Shown here: piece after piece, positions 26,477 through 36,945 of the stretch | How the letters are laid out: every line of letters begins with the position of its first letter | Position numbering within the stretch: position 1 is the first letter of the stretch | From: Planctomycetota bacterium | GTDB lineage: Bacteria; Planctomycetota; Planctomycetia; Pirellulales; Pirellulaceae | Reading direction: 5' to 3' | Length of the DNA: 64,000 nucleotides | NCBI GenBank assembly: GCA_963204915.1 | Contig: CAUJHS010000117.1 | Location: 429,188 to 493,187 of the forward strand | Translations under genes and position numbers: made by a program | The notes under the pieces: generated by a model | What the model was told of the DNA's origin: nothing | What the model saw: only the letters and a program-made list of their open reading frames with translations | Database searches by the model: none

Positions 26477-26905
26477 ATGTTGCCTTGTTTTGACCCACAA
26501 TTTTTTGTTCTCTTCGCGCAAGCAGGCGGTCTCCTCGCGCAAGCGGAAGGCGGCGGAAACGGCGTTTCGCCAGGAACGGGCCTGTTATCGAGCCCCCTCA
26601 CGCTCATCATTATTCTGGGCTTGATGTTTTACCTGTTGGTGCTGCGCCCCGAGAACCGCCGCCGCGCCGAAATGCAAAAGCTGCTCACCAATGTCAAAAA
26701 GAATGACGAGGTCGTCACCGTGGGCGGCATTTACGGCGTGGTGGTGAACGCTCCGCAAGACTCGGAGTTTATTTGGCTGCGGCTCGATGAAACGTCGAAC
26801 ACGCGCGTCAAAGTGCTGCGCAGCTCGATCTCGCGCGTGTTGACGGCCGAAGCCTTGGCGGAAAAAGAGAAAAAGAACAAAGAAAAAAGCGAAGTCAAGG
26901 AATAA
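26477..26905 (+). CDS. yajC: Preprotein translocase accessory subunit YajC
   Basis: YajC is the small inner-membrane partner of SecDF in the Sec translocon. The 142-residue protein from the ATG at 26477 has one TM helix (LTLIIILGLMFYLLVLRP), directly followed by the conserved basic stretch ENRRRAEMQKLLTNVKKNDEVVTVGGIYG. A Lys/Glu-rich tail (EKEKKNKEKSEVKE) follows. The reading frame stays open upstream to 26354, but the added residues have no family similarity. It lies 117 bases before secDF, the standard order. The N-terminal 30 residues before the TM helix are longer than in E. coli YajC. Confidence 0.88.
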   Translation: MLPCFDPQFFVLFAQAGGLLAQAEGGGNGVSPGTGLLSSPLTLIIILGLMFYLLVLRPENRRRAEMQKLLTNVKKNDEVVTVGGIYGVVVNAPQDSEFIWLRLDETSNTRVKVLRSSISRVLTAEALAEKEKKNKEKSEVKE

Positions 26906-27022
26906 CGCAGATCGCGCTTGTTCCGTTGTGGGGAAAAGTAGGCCCGCAGGGACGATATCCCCCTGACGCCGCTTCGCCACAAGGAACGAAAAGCGAAGGA
27001 CTAATTACTGAGGAATTCCAAA

Positions 27023-30000
27023 ATGGATTTACCAGTCTGGGTATCGCTGCTCATCCTGGGCGGCACGGTCGTCTTGTCAGGGCTGTTAGGACATTGGTTA
27101 GCGCGCGCCTGGCGCTTGAACGACTACGGAATGTCGTTGAGCGTCGTCATTGGGTCGGTCGCGCTGGCCGCTGCGGTGTGCATTCTGCTCTGGCCGCCGA
27201 AGCTCGGCATCGACTTGAGCGGCGGTGTGATCTTGATTTACGAGATCGACCGCGAAGCCACCGCACTACAGCAAGACGCTCAAGACGGACCGCGCCGTCA
27301 GGTCACGTCGGCCGACATCGTGCCCGCGATTCAAATGCGGCTCAACCCCAGCGGCTTGGAAGACGTGGTGGTGCGGCCCTATGGCGACGACCAGGTCGAA
27401 GTCATTATCCCGCGCGTCGAACAGGCCGAAATCGACCGCATCAAGAACATCATCAGCCAGGCGGGTTTTCTAGAGTTTCGCATCGTCGCTAACTCGAACG
27501 ACCACGACTATATCATCGAAGCCGCCTTGGATGACGCCAACCGCGGCGCCCGGCAAATCAAAGACGAAGACGGCCGAACGATTGGCTTGTGGTCCGCATT
27601 GGGCCGACAGCTGCAAGGCCCCAACACCGGCGAACTTCGCATGAGCCCGCTGGGCACGATCTTTCGCAATGGCGATACCGGCGAAGTCCTGACCGATGAA
27701 AACGGAAACCTGCGCAGCGAGTTTCTCCCGGCCGACTCGGGCGAACGCAATCGCTTGTTCGAGAGCTTCGGCGAGGACCAGCAAGGTGTGAAAAACCTGC
27801 AAGATTATTTCGCCGATAAGCTTGGCATCAAAAACATCGACGTGCTCATGGCCGCAGACGACGGATACAACGTCCGCGGCGATCACGTCGATTCGGTCGC
27901 CTCGGGCTTCGACGAACAAGCATTTCCCAGCATCAACTTCACGATGACCGCCGAAGGCGGCGTTCTCTTCCAAGGCTTGACCGGCGAGAACTCGCCCGAC
28001 CCGCAAACGGGATTTCAACGTCGGTTGGGCATCTTGATGGACAACAACCTGATCTCGGCGCCGAACTTGCGTAGCATGATCAGCCGCAACGGGCAAATCA
28101 CGGGCCGGTTCACGCAACAGGAAGTGGACGACCTGGTGCAAATCATTCGCGGCGGAAGTTTGCCGGCCGCACTGAGCCCGCAACCGGCGACCGAAAGTCA
28201 AATCAGCCCGTTGTTGGGCGGCGTGACGATTCGTCAAAGCGTGTTGGCGCTGAGTTTGTCGTTGGTGTTCACGCTAATCGTCCTGGTGATTTACTATCGC
28301 TTTGCCGGGCTCGTGGCGTGTTATGCCTTGCTTGCCAATTTAGCCATTACCGTCGCGGTGATGATTCTACTCAAGGCCAGCTTCACTCTACCGGGCATCG
28401 CCGGCTTGCTGCTTTCGGTCGGTATGTCGGTCGACGCCAATATTCTCATTTACGAACGCATTCGAGAAGAATTGGGGCGCGGGTCCAAAATGCGCATGGC
28501 CCTTCGCAACGGTTTTGCTCGCGCGACGACAACGATTATCGACTCGAACGTGACAACGATTATCGCTGGCGTGGTGTTGTACGCCATTGGCACCGACGTG
28601 ATTCGCGGCTTCGCCGTGACCCTCATTCTCGGTTTGTTGACAAGTATGTTCACCGCGGTGTTCTGCGCCCGAGTGATTCTGGAAGTGGGCGAGCGCCGTC
28701 ACTGGTATCGCGACCTTTACATGATGCAATGGGTCAAACAAACGAACCTGGACTTCATGGGCAAACGCAAGATCCTGGTGACCGCTTCGGCGATCATGAT
28801 CGCCGTGGGGTTGGCCGCCGCCGCAGCGCGCGGCGTCGACTTGCTCGATATTGATCTCGCAGGCGGTACGTCGGTCGACATTTTGCTCACCGAGCCGCTG
28901 ACCGAAGAGGAATTGCGCGAAAAACTCGACAAAGAAAAGTTTCTGGCGCTGTACCACGAAATCGCAGCGGCCGATAAGGCGGCGCTCAGCGAAACGCCGA
29001 ATAACGAATCGCGCATTGCATTGTTGGACGAGGAGTTGAAGATCACCGACTTCGACATGACGCTCCTCGGTTTGCCCGAGTACACCGACGACGAAGGTCG
29101 CCCCCTCGCGTTTGGTCAGGCGTGGCGCATCGACACGTCGATTCCCAGTGTGGAGCGTCTCGAAGCCACGCTTCAGCGCATTTTCGCCGAGGGCGACGGC
29201 GCCAAGCTCGTCATGCGAGAAGTGGAGTTCACCGCGCCGCAAGCGATTGCCGCGGCGGAGCCCGCCAAGACACCGGAGAAAACCACGTCGGAGAAAACTT
29301 CGCCCAAGACTGACGGTGGCGCCAAACCTGCGACCGATACAACTCCGCCGGCCACGAGCGAAACTCCTGCTGCGGAAACTCCTTCCGCTCCGGCCGAAAC
29401 GCCGAAGTCGCCGAGCGAAACCCCTGCGAACGAACCCGCGGCCGATGACGCCTCGGCCCCGATGCCGACTGAGCCCATGCCCGCGGAACCGACGCCCAGC
29501 GAAACGCCCGCGAGCGAGGCTCCAGCCGAAGCGACGCCTGACGCTGATCCTCGCGCCGCCGAGCCCAGTCCTCCGACGGCGCCCGAGGCAGCCGCAGCGA
29601 CCGACGGGGCGCGCCAAGATCTGCCCGGGCCGCATGAGTTCGCCATGGCTGGTGACGGCGATTTAACGCTTCTGGCGCAAGCCGACACCGCCGCTCCCGC
29701 CGACGAAGCAGCGCCGGCAAACGAAGCGGCTCCGGCCGACAATACCGCACCTGCCGACACGGCCGAAGGTGACGCCGCAGCGGAAACGCCCGCCGCCGAG
29801 ACTCCCCCCGCTGCACAGGCCGCAGGTGCGGCAACCCCAAGTGCGCCGGTGCGGGGAAGGTCGGAATCGGAATTGACCTCCCGCTACCGCGTTTCGGACG
29901 ACGCGCTCAAGTTCCAGCTTGTCGATGCGGCCGAGAAGTTGGGAATCGACTTGAACGTTGATCGGCTCGAGATTGTCTCGCAAGATGATCTTGGCAAGAA

Positions 30001-30718
30001 GTGGACGGTTCGCCTGCCTTTGCCGCCCGATCAAGCACAACGCGTGTTGGAGCAATTCCAAAGCAGTATGGCCAACTCGGCGGTCTTCCCCTCGGCCAGC
30101 AAAATTGGCAGTAAGGTGGCCTCGAACATGCAACGCACCGCGATCCTGTCGATGGTGCTAAGCTTCTTTGGAATTGTCGTCTACCTGTGGATTCGCTTTC
30201 AACGCGTGGCGTACGGTTTGGCCGCTATCATCGCCACGGTGCACGATATTCTCATCACGCTGGGCATTGTAGCCCTAAGCCACTGGCTGGCGCCGGTGTT
30301 CGGCTTCTTGTTGATCGAGAACTTCAAAATCAGCCTGTCGGTCATCGCCGCGTTTTTGACCCTGGTGGGTTACTCGATCAACGATACGATCGTCGTCTTT
30401 GACCGCATTCGCGAAGTCAAAGGCAAGAGCCCGCGGTTAACCCTGGCCATGGTGAACGACAGCGTCAATCAAACCCTCGGCCGCACGATTCTCACGGGCG
30501 GCACGGTGTTGGTCAGTTTGATCATTCTGTACGTGGTGGGCGGCGCGGGAATTCGCGGTTTTGCCTTCACCATGATCGTGGGCATCATTGTGGGTACGTT
30601 CAGCTCGATTTACATTGGCCCGCCCATCCTGTTGTGGCTGGCCGAAGGCGCTCGCAAAATGCCCGAAACCTCGGGCGCTAGCGAGCAACTGAGCAAAATG
30701 CCCGCCGAACGCGCCTAA
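27023..30718 (+). CDS. secDF: Fused protein translocase subunit SecD-SecF with a Pro/Ala/Glu-rich insertion
   Basis: This proton-driven RND-type motor helps pull exported proteins through SecYEG. The 1231-residue protein is a full SecD followed by a full SecF. SecD features are GIDLSGGVILIYEID near the N-terminus, GFLEFRIVAN, and the TM4-5 region GLLLSVGMSVDANILIYERIREE. SecF begins near residue 590 (MGKRKILVTASAI, then IDLAGGTSVDILL) and ends with LTLVGYSINDTIVVFDRIRE, whose Asp is the proton-path residue. Between about residues 735 and 950, inside the SecF periplasmic domain, lies a 215-residue low-complexity insertion of PAETP/APADE repeats not found in E. coli. GAGGAAT precedes the ATG. 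Confidence 0.95.
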   Translation: MDLPVWVSLLILGGTVVLSGLLGHWLARAWRLNDYGMSLSVVIGSVALAAAVCILLWPPKLGIDLSGGVILIYEIDREATALQQDAQDGPRRQVTSADIVPAIQMRLNPSGLEDVVVRPYGDDQVEVIIPRVEQAEIDRIKNIISQAGFLEFRIVANSNDHDYIIEAALDDANRGARQIKDEDGRTIGLWSALGRQLQGPNTGELRMSPLGTIFRNGDTGEVLTDENGNLRSEFLPADSGERNRLFESFGEDQQGVKNLQDYFADKLGIKNIDVLMAADDGYNVRGDHVDSVASGFDEQAFPSINFTMTAEGGVLFQGLTGENSPDPQTGFQRRLGILMDNNLISAPNLRSMISRNGQITGRFTQQEVDDLVQIIRGGSLPAALSPQPATESQISPLLGGVTIRQSVLALSLSLVFTLIVLVIYYRFAGLVACYALLANLAITVAVMILLKASFTLPGIAGLLLSVGMSVDANILIYERIREELGRGSKMRMALRNGFARATTTIIDSNVTTIIAGVVLYAIGTDVIRGFAVTLILGLLTSMFTAVFCARVILEVGERRHWYRDLYMMQWVKQTNLDFMGKRKILVTASAIMIAVGLAAAAARGVDLLDIDLAGGTSVDILLTEPLTEEELREKLDKEKFLALYHEIAAADKAALSETPNNESRIALLDEELKITDFDMTLLGLPEYTDDEGRPLAFGQAWRIDTSIPSVERLEATLQRIFAEGDGAKLVMREVEFTAPQAIAAAEPAKTPEKTTSEKTSPKTDGGAKPATDTTPPATSETPAAETPSAPAETPKSPSETPANEPAADDASAPMPTEPMPAEPTPSETPASEAPAEATPDADPRAAEPSPPTAPEAAAATDGARQDLPGPHEFAMAGDGDLTLLAQADTAAPADEAAPANEAAPADNTAPADTAEGDAAAETPAAETPPAAQAAGAATPSAPVRGRSESELTSRYRVSDDALKFQLVDAAEKLGIDLNVDRLEIVSQDDLGKKWTVRLPLPPDQAQRVLEQFQSSMANSAVFPSASKIGSKVASNMQRTAILSMVLSFFGIVVYLWIRFQRVAYGLAAIIATVHDILITLGIVALSHWLAPVFGFLLIENFKISLSVIAAFLTLVGYSINDTIVVFDRIREVKGKSPRLTLAMVNDSVNQTLGRTILTGGTVLVSLIILYVVGGAGIRGFAFTMIVGIIVGTFSSIYIGPPILLWLAEGARKMPETSGASEQLSKMPAERA

Positions 30719-30757
30719 ACCTACCAGGCGCCGCTTCAACCTTGGCTGTTCCCTCCA

Positions 30758-30790
30758 GGTCACTCGCCTCTGCGGCGAGTGACCTTTTTT
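30758..30790 (+). terminator. Rho-independent terminator of yajC-secDF
   Basis: A perfect 11-base-pair stem (GGTCACTCGCC at 30758-30768, GGCGAGTGACC at 30774-30784) has a five-base loop and six T residues (30785-30790), 40 bases after the secDF stop. Confidence 0.93.
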
Positions 30791-30988
30791 GTTTGGCGGC
30801 GCGCTCCTTTTGCGCCGCGCGTCTCATCGCTTGACGCTTGCGGTTCAGGACCACGCCGCAAATTCCCTCGTTGGCGGGCTTCGGTCGCACGGCGGCGCTC
30901 TGTTTCGAGCCAAGTTCTTTTTTCGCCGCACGACGGCGTATCGCTCGATTGGAGCTTGTCCGGCGCGGGGTGGACGTGCGCGGTTGGT

Positions 30989-31016
30989 GGAACTTTCCGT
31001 CGAAAAGATTTCTGAA
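30989..31016 (+). promoter_or_regulatory. Sigma-E-type promoter upstream of the ECF sigma gene
   Basis: GGAACTT (30989-30995) is followed after 15 bases by TCTGAA (31011-31016). This pair resembles the extracytoplasmic-function sigma promoters of the RpoE type (GGAACTT with TCTGA/TCAAA). It lies about 90 bases before the ECF sigma start, which suggests autoregulation. A TATATT at 31029-31034 is an alternative housekeeping -10. Confidence 0.45.
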
Positions 31017-31104
31017 AGGTTCTGACGTTATATTAGTGCGACCCCAGTTCGCAGTTTGTCACCACCGGCCAGGGGCGGCTTCCGAGAAACGCGATTCGCA
31101 TGCC

Positions 31105-31701
31105 ATGAACGATCACGACATTCTCGAACGCGATCTCGGTCCGACCTCATTAAGTTTGTTGGTGCGCGTACGCGGCGGCGAAGAGCAAGCGTGGACCAAA
31201 CTGGTCCACCTGTACGGACCCCTCGTTTACGCATGGTGTCGACGTTGGGGGCTATCGCCGCCGGATGCGGCTGACGTGGGGCAAGAAGTGTTTTGCGCCG
31301 TGTGGAGCTCCCTGGACGGTTTTCGTCGTGAACGTCCCGGCGATTCGTTCCGGGCGTGGCTGCGCGTCGTAGCTCGCAACAAAACGAATGACTTCTGGCG
31401 CCGCCAATGCCAGCAAGAGCAAAGCGCGGGCGGCAGTCGCGCCTGGCAGTACCTGGAAGCCTCGTGCGAACCGCCGGACGAAGCGGAAATCTCGCGAGAA
31501 ACGACGCAGCTGTACCGGCGCGCCGTGGAGTTGCTCACGACCGACTTTGAGCCAGCGACCGTCGCCGCATTCTGGCGGACGGTGGTTGAAGGTCAACCCG
31601 CGCGCGAAGCGGCGCAGTCCTTGGGGCTGTCGCTCAATGCGGTATACATCGCCAAGTCGCGCGTGCTGGCGCGCTTACGCGAGGAGTTGGCCGGCTTGTA
31701 A
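31105..31701 (+). CDS. ECF-type RNA polymerase sigma factor
   Basis: This 198-residue sigma-70 family factor starts at the ATG at 31105. Region 2 is clear: EQAWTKLVHLYGPLVYAWCRRW, then DAADVGQEVFCAVW (the region 2.2 DxxQEVF core) and RPGDSFRAWLRVVARNKTNDFWRR (regions 2.3-2.4). Region 4 has the helix-turn-helix REAAQSLGLSLNAVYIAKSRVLARLREEL. Planctomycetes carry many such factors, often paired with a kinase, as here: the kinase gene begins 70 bases downstream. A sigma-E-like promoter upstream fits self-activation. The specific stimulus is unknown. Confidence 0.92.
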   Translation: MNDHDILERDLGPTSLSLLVRVRGGEEQAWTKLVHLYGPLVYAWCRRWGLSPPDAADVGQEVFCAVWSSLDGFRRERPGDSFRAWLRVVARNKTNDFWRRQCQQEQSAGGSRAWQYLEASCEPPDEAEISRETTQLYRRAVELLTTDFEPATVAAFWRTVVEGQPAREAAQSLGLSLNAVYIAKSRVLARLREELAGL

Positions 31702-31771
31702 GTGCTTCGCCAAATCAGATGGTTTCTGTTTCCCCTTCGGCAAAACTCCGCGAAACGAAGAAGGCCTTTGC

Positions 31772-34438
31772 ATGACACCGTCCTCGTTCACCGGCGACCC
31801 TTGCCTGGCGGCCCAGGTTCTCACGCAGTACCTGCGCGGCGATCTTCCCGAGGGCGAGCACGAACGGGTCGAACGCCACGTTTCCGTCTGCCAAAGATGT
31901 GCGCTGGCGCTGGATACGTTCACGGACGGCGAAGACGACATCGTCCTGCGCTTGCGCGCCCCAGAAGCCAGCGATCCACTCGAAAGCGAGGCCGGCTGCC
32001 AGCACATGGTGGCGCGTTTGAGCGCGCTCCCTCGTCAGCCGAACCGCGGCCGGAGCCATTCCCACGGCTCTGGCGACAAGTTCGCTGCGGCTTGGTCGCG
32101 GGATACGCAATCCTTTGCATCGCCGCAAAATTCCACGGGCTGCCGCAACGATTGCAATTCCGCGCCGCTGCCGGAAGTTTTCGGACGCTATCGCATTCTC
32201 CGATGGCTGGGCGCCGGAGGCATGGCGGATGTGTACCTGGCCCACGATACGGAATTGGACCGCCAGGTCGCGTTGAAGGCGCCGAACTTGTCCATTCAGC
32301 AAAGCTCCATCGAGCGGGAACGCTTCAAGCGCGAAGCACGCGCGGCGGCGGCCATTCATCACCCACAAGTCTGCTCGGTGTTCGATATCGGCGAGCACGA
32401 GGGCGTTTGCTACCTGACCATGCGCTACGTCGAGGGACAATTGCTCTCGTCGCACCTGGCCGCGCACGGCCGGCTGCCTGCCCATGACGCCGCACGCCTC
32501 GTCTCGCAACTGGCCGACGCGGTCGCCTCGGCGCATGAGCGCGGTGTAGTGCACCGCGACATCAAGCCCGCCAATGTCTTTCTCGACCCGCAGGGCTTGC
32601 CCATTTTGATGGACTTTGGACTTGCCAGTGTCGATCGCAGGCAGGAAGACAAACTGACGCAAGCCGGCGCCGTCATGGGCACGCCCGCGTATATGTCGCC
32701 CGAGCAGGCAGCCGGACAGATCGAACAGGTTGGCCCCGCAAGCGACATTTACAGTCTCGGCGTGCTGCTGTTTGAGATGCTTGTGGGACGCCCGCCGTTC
32801 ACAGGTTCGGCGAGCGAAGTCATCGGCAAGATCCTCTATTTGCCTCCCCCCAAGCCCACCGAGTTGCTGCGCGAGGTCGATTCTGAGTTGGAAGCGATCT
32901 GCCTGCGCGCCATGTCTAAGAGTCCGGAACATCGTTACGCCAGCGTCGTCGAGTTTCGGCAGGCTCTGCAAAATTGGTTGGCCAAACATGACGCCTCGAA
33001 GCATGACGCTTCGCTGGCGCCCACGCGAACGCCGCCACGCATGCGGTGGTGGATTGCCGCCGGCGTGGCCTCGCTGCTGGCGATTGTGGCCTGCGGCGTG
33101 TATTCCCTCGTACTGCACACGCCGACCGGCGCAATTGAGGTGCGATTTCACGACGAGAATGCGCAGGTTCGTGTCCTGCAGGAGGGGAAAGTTTTGGAGA
33201 TCATCGACGCAAGCACAGGCTCGCAAATGCGCCGCCTGTCGACGGGTCGTTACGAATTGGCGCTGGTTGGCGACCGAAATCAATTCGTCGTTCAGCCAGC
33301 GCGCGTGCAACTCAAGCGTGGCGATCATGTGATCGTCGAAATTTTGCCGGTCGAGAGATCCCTTGTTGGTAACTCAGAACAGGAGCCGGCTCACCCCACC
33401 GCGGCGGCGACCGCGACATCGACGGGGAAGCTTCCGCTGAATCAACTTGATCCCTCCACGGTTTCGCCAGAACTGAGATCGCAATTTTTGAAGACCGTTC
33501 CTCAGAATGGCGAACTCACGTTAGTGGGTGGAATCTCGGCCGAGTCTTTGCAACGCCCGCAAGCGGGAATGGCGCCGCTCGAGCCTCCTTTGTTCCTGGT
33601 GCTCAGCGGCGACGGTGCAACGCTGGCCGCCATGCATCCCGGCAAAGTGGTTGTTATTTGGGACCTTGCGACGCAACAAAGTACGCGGTATATGACGATG
33701 CCGCGTTACGATACCACCATGACGCTTTCGCATGACGGGACTATCCTCGCTTCCGCTGGCGGCGGCTGGCCGGTGCGGGTTTGGAGCCTTGCCGACGGCA
33801 TGCTGCAATCGACGCATGAAGGGCACACCAACTGGGTCAACACAATTGCCTTCAGCCGCGACGGAAAGCTGGCCGCCTCCAGTAGTAAAGATGGAACCGT
33901 TCGCGTGTGGGACATCGTCAACCGAGGAAATTTGTGGGCGCGTCCGCACGGCGACTGGTCGCGCGCGGTGGCGATTTCTCCCGATGGTTTGCAAGTCGCA
34001 TCGGGGGGACAAAAAGGATTGGTCAAACTTTGGGACATCGCCAGCGGTAAGCTCATTCGCACCTGGACGGCTAGCACTCACCCGGTGTTGCATCTTCAAT
34101 TCAATCCTGCCAAACCCACCTTGGCCGTGAAAGACGAGACGGGCGCCCTGACCGTATCGAGCCTTACGTATGGCAAGCCGCTTCTTCGCGTTGCAATGCA
34201 CCCCCTGACCTTTCCGCGTTTCTCGCCCGATGGCGACACGATCGCTTTCGCTACTCCTGAAGGTGAGCTTGTGTTGCATGATTCCGCCTTGCCCACGGTT
34301 CGATTGCGGTTGCCGGCCCCTGTAAAAGGCGCGGTCTTAACGCCGCTGGGGTTTTCCGACGACGGACGCCATCTCGTCGTCAGTGATTCGACGGGCGGCG
34401 TCGGAATTTTTCGATTGGGATCCACGCCAGCGCCGTAG
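31772..34438 (+). CDS. Ser/Thr protein kinase with N-terminal zinc (anti-sigma-like) motif, TM helix and WD40 repeats
   Basis: This 888-residue signalling protein carries several modules. Residues 11-50 hold YLRGDLPEGEHERVERHVSV with His36, Cys40 and Cys43, the HxxxCxxC zinc motif of anti-sigma domains. The kinase domain (about 139-405) is complete: glycine loop LGAGGMADVY, Lys169, HRDIKPAN (Asp263), DFG 281-283 and GTPAYMSPEQ. A TM helix follows at about 427-448 (WWIAAGVASLLAIVACGVYSL), then a PEGA-like segment (about 450-530) and WD40 blades (about 600-888; DGKLAASSSKDGTVRVWD). With the ECF sigma gene just upstream, it probably senses an outside signal and controls that sigma factor. Confidence 0.9.
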   Translation: MTPSSFTGDPCLAAQVLTQYLRGDLPEGEHERVERHVSVCQRCALALDTFTDGEDDIVLRLRAPEASDPLESEAGCQHMVARLSALPRQPNRGRSHSHGSGDKFAAAWSRDTQSFASPQNSTGCRNDCNSAPLPEVFGRYRILRWLGAGGMADVYLAHDTELDRQVALKAPNLSIQQSSIERERFKREARAAAAIHHPQVCSVFDIGEHEGVCYLTMRYVEGQLLSSHLAAHGRLPAHDAARLVSQLADAVASAHERGVVHRDIKPANVFLDPQGLPILMDFGLASVDRRQEDKLTQAGAVMGTPAYMSPEQAAGQIEQVGPASDIYSLGVLLFEMLVGRPPFTGSASEVIGKILYLPPPKPTELLREVDSELEAICLRAMSKSPEHRYASVVEFRQALQNWLAKHDASKHDASLAPTRTPPRMRWWIAAGVASLLAIVACGVYSLVLHTPTGAIEVRFHDENAQVRVLQEGKVLEIIDASTGSQMRRLSTGRYELALVGDRNQFVVQPARVQLKRGDHVIVEILPVERSLVGNSEQEPAHPTAAATATSTGKLPLNQLDPSTVSPELRSQFLKTVPQNGELTLVGGISAESLQRPQAGMAPLEPPLFLVLSGDGATLAAMHPGKVVVIWDLATQQSTRYMTMPRYDTTMTLSHDGTILASAGGGWPVRVWSLADGMLQSTHEGHTNWVNTIAFSRDGKLAASSSKDGTVRVWDIVNRGNLWARPHGDWSRAVAISPDGLQVASGGQKGLVKLWDIASGKLIRTWTASTHPVLHLQFNPAKPTLAVKDETGALTVSSLTYGKPLLRVAMHPLTFPRFSPDGDTIAFATPEGELVLHDSALPTVRLRLPAPVKGAVLTPLGFSDDGRHLVVSDSTGGVGIFRLGSTPAP

Positions 34439-34494
34439 TGGCAGACCGTACGACGGCGCTTCGATGCGACGTAGGGAAATCCCTTCAGCCACGG

Positions 34495-35373
34495 TCAGGC
34501 GTCGGTTGATGCGATGGCGCCGTAAAACTCGGCGGCAGGCAGTCCGGTGCGCTCGCGCACGAGTTGGGCGATGGCGTCGACTTCGGCATTGGAAAGCGGC
34601 GCGACGTAACTTTCCGCCGGTTGCCGAGCGACGGTATAAACCTGAACCAGCTTAATTCGCCCCCCCGCGGCGATAATTTCATTCAAGCGCTCGCAAAACG
34701 CCTCGAACTCGGCGGTCGTCGGTGGTTCGCCCGCCACGCGCATCCACAGCGATTGAATGACGATCGGGCGCACCTGCGCCGCTTGGGTGATGTTTTCCAG
34801 AATGCGGCGAAAGGGAATAGTCGTGCGATCGACCCGATGAAAGTAAGGCTCCGTTCCCGCGTCGAGCTTCGCCCAAATTTCCCCTTGATTGGCGTCGAGA
34901 ATCGCCAGGCCGCGCTGAACGTGCGGACGATGGAACATGCTCGCATTGGTGATGAGCGTCATGCCCACGTCATGCAGCCCCAGTCGCCGTTTAAGCGCGG
35001 CGCACGCTTCGATGATCTCGTCGAAGTTTTTATACGTGGTCGGTTCGCCGTCGCCGGAAAAGGCGATGTCCCGCAAGCGGCGCAGGTGCGGCGGGGTGTC
35101 GCGAAACTTCCCGAATTCATAGATCTGGCCGGAAGCCGCCAGCGTGAGCGTGTCTTCCAGTTCCTGCAGTAACGAAGCCATTTCGACGAACCGCGTTTCG
35201 CTTTGCTGCGTGCGGTTGACCTGGCAGTAGATGCAATCAAAGTTGCAAACTTTATCGGGGTTCAGATTCACCCCGACCGACAGCCCGCCGGCGCGGCGGC
35301 TCAGCACCGGATAGACAAACCGATTGGCGGCGAATGAGCGCTCGTGAAGCGTATGAAGGCGGTGCGTGGTCAT
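34495..35373 (-). CDS. Radical SAM protein
   Basis: This 292-residue radical S-adenosylmethionine enzyme binds its [4Fe-4S] cluster through Cys43, Cys47 and Cys50 (CNFDCIYCQ). AFSGDGEPT (the GGE-equivalent SAM motif) is near residue 107. The start at the ATG 35373 (MTTHRLHT) is chosen because the family begins close to SFAANRFVYPVLSRRAGG. The frame is open 23 codons further up without similarity. The layout matches the wyosine/MoaA-related proteins of unknown substrate common in planctomycetes and deltaproteobacteria (COG0731-like). The reaction is not known. Confidence 0.8.
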   Translation of the reverse strand: MTTHRLHTLHERSFAANRFVYPVLSRRAGGLSVGVNLNPDKVCNFDCIYCQVNRTQQSETRFVEMASLLQELEDTLTLAASGQIYEFGKFRDTPPHLRRLRDIAFSGDGEPTTYKNFDEIIEACAALKRRLGLHDVGMTLITNASMFHRPHVQRGLAILDANQGEIWAKLDAGTEPYFHRVDRTTIPFRRILENITQAAQVRPIVIQSLWMRVAGEPPTTAEFEAFCERLNEIIAAGGRIKLVQVYTVARQPAESYVAPLSNAEVDAIAQLVRERTGLPAAEFYGAIASTDA

Positions 35374-35457
35374 GCCAGTGCGGGGTGCAGAACGCCAACC
35401 TCGCAGCGAAGCTCCCGCCGCGGCGCACGGCGGGCGTTCCACGGTGTGCCGTTCGTA

Positions 35458-35736
35458 CTACGAAGCCGCTTGAAGAACGCGAATTTCCGAGAATTCATCA
35501 ATCGTGACGGTGGTCAGTTCGCCGCTTTCCCGGCGAAGGACCAAGAAGTCGCTGAACACTTTGTCGTCATGGTTGCGCATGAAGTGCAAGCCGTGACGCC
35601 GGCGCTCCTTCGACACGACCTCGCCTTGCGTGGTTGTCGTCCATTTACGGAAACCGACCTTCACCTCGTGCGTTAACTCAATTTTATCGCCCGGCTTCAG
35701 GCGAGAGTAGGTCTGCAAGGTCTGTTCGTAACTCAT
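35458..35736 (-). CDS. Small conserved protein of unknown function
   Basis: This 92-residue cytosolic protein has an AAGGAG ribosome site 4 bases before the ATG. It shows a pattern of short beta strands (DKIELTHEVKVGFRKWTTTTQGEVVSKERR, VFSDFLVLRR, LTTVTIDEFSEIRVLQ) that suggests a small barrel, perhaps SH3- or OB-like. No catalytic motif is present. It is 85 bases from the radical SAM gene and about 105 bases from ilvC on the same strand. It may be transcribed with either, but no functional link is visible. Confidence 0.7.
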   Translation of the reverse strand: MSYEQTLQTYSRLKPGDKIELTHEVKVGFRKWTTTTQGEVVSKERRRHGLHFMRNHDDKVFSDFLVLRRESGELTTVTIDEFSEIRVLQAAS

Positions 35737-35841
35737 GACGCTCCTTCACGGCGACTGGGACAGCGTTCCGAACCCCGGGAGACACAGGACAGATTCCTAC
35801 GTCCCCCACGCAAGCAGAAAGCCAAGCTACCGCCGCGAATG

Positions 35842-36852
<1,011 letters not shown>

Positions 36853-36945
36853 GGGTCTGAAAAGTAAAAGTACGGGGGACCAAGTCGGAAGAAGCAAACA
36901 CCCAGGCGCCCAACGCGATGTTGGTCCTGCGTGCGTTGCTCTGAA

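Noticed and set aside
28388..29635. 415-codon minus-strand frame within secDF
   Set aside because: Arg/Gly-rich shadow of the Pro/Ala-rich SecF insertion with no family similarity.
29230..29870. Possible frameshift or gene boundary between SecD/SecF parts in the Pro/Ala-rich segment
   Set aside because: The frame is continuous and SecF periplasmic sequence resumes in the same frame after it, so it is an insertion and not a break.
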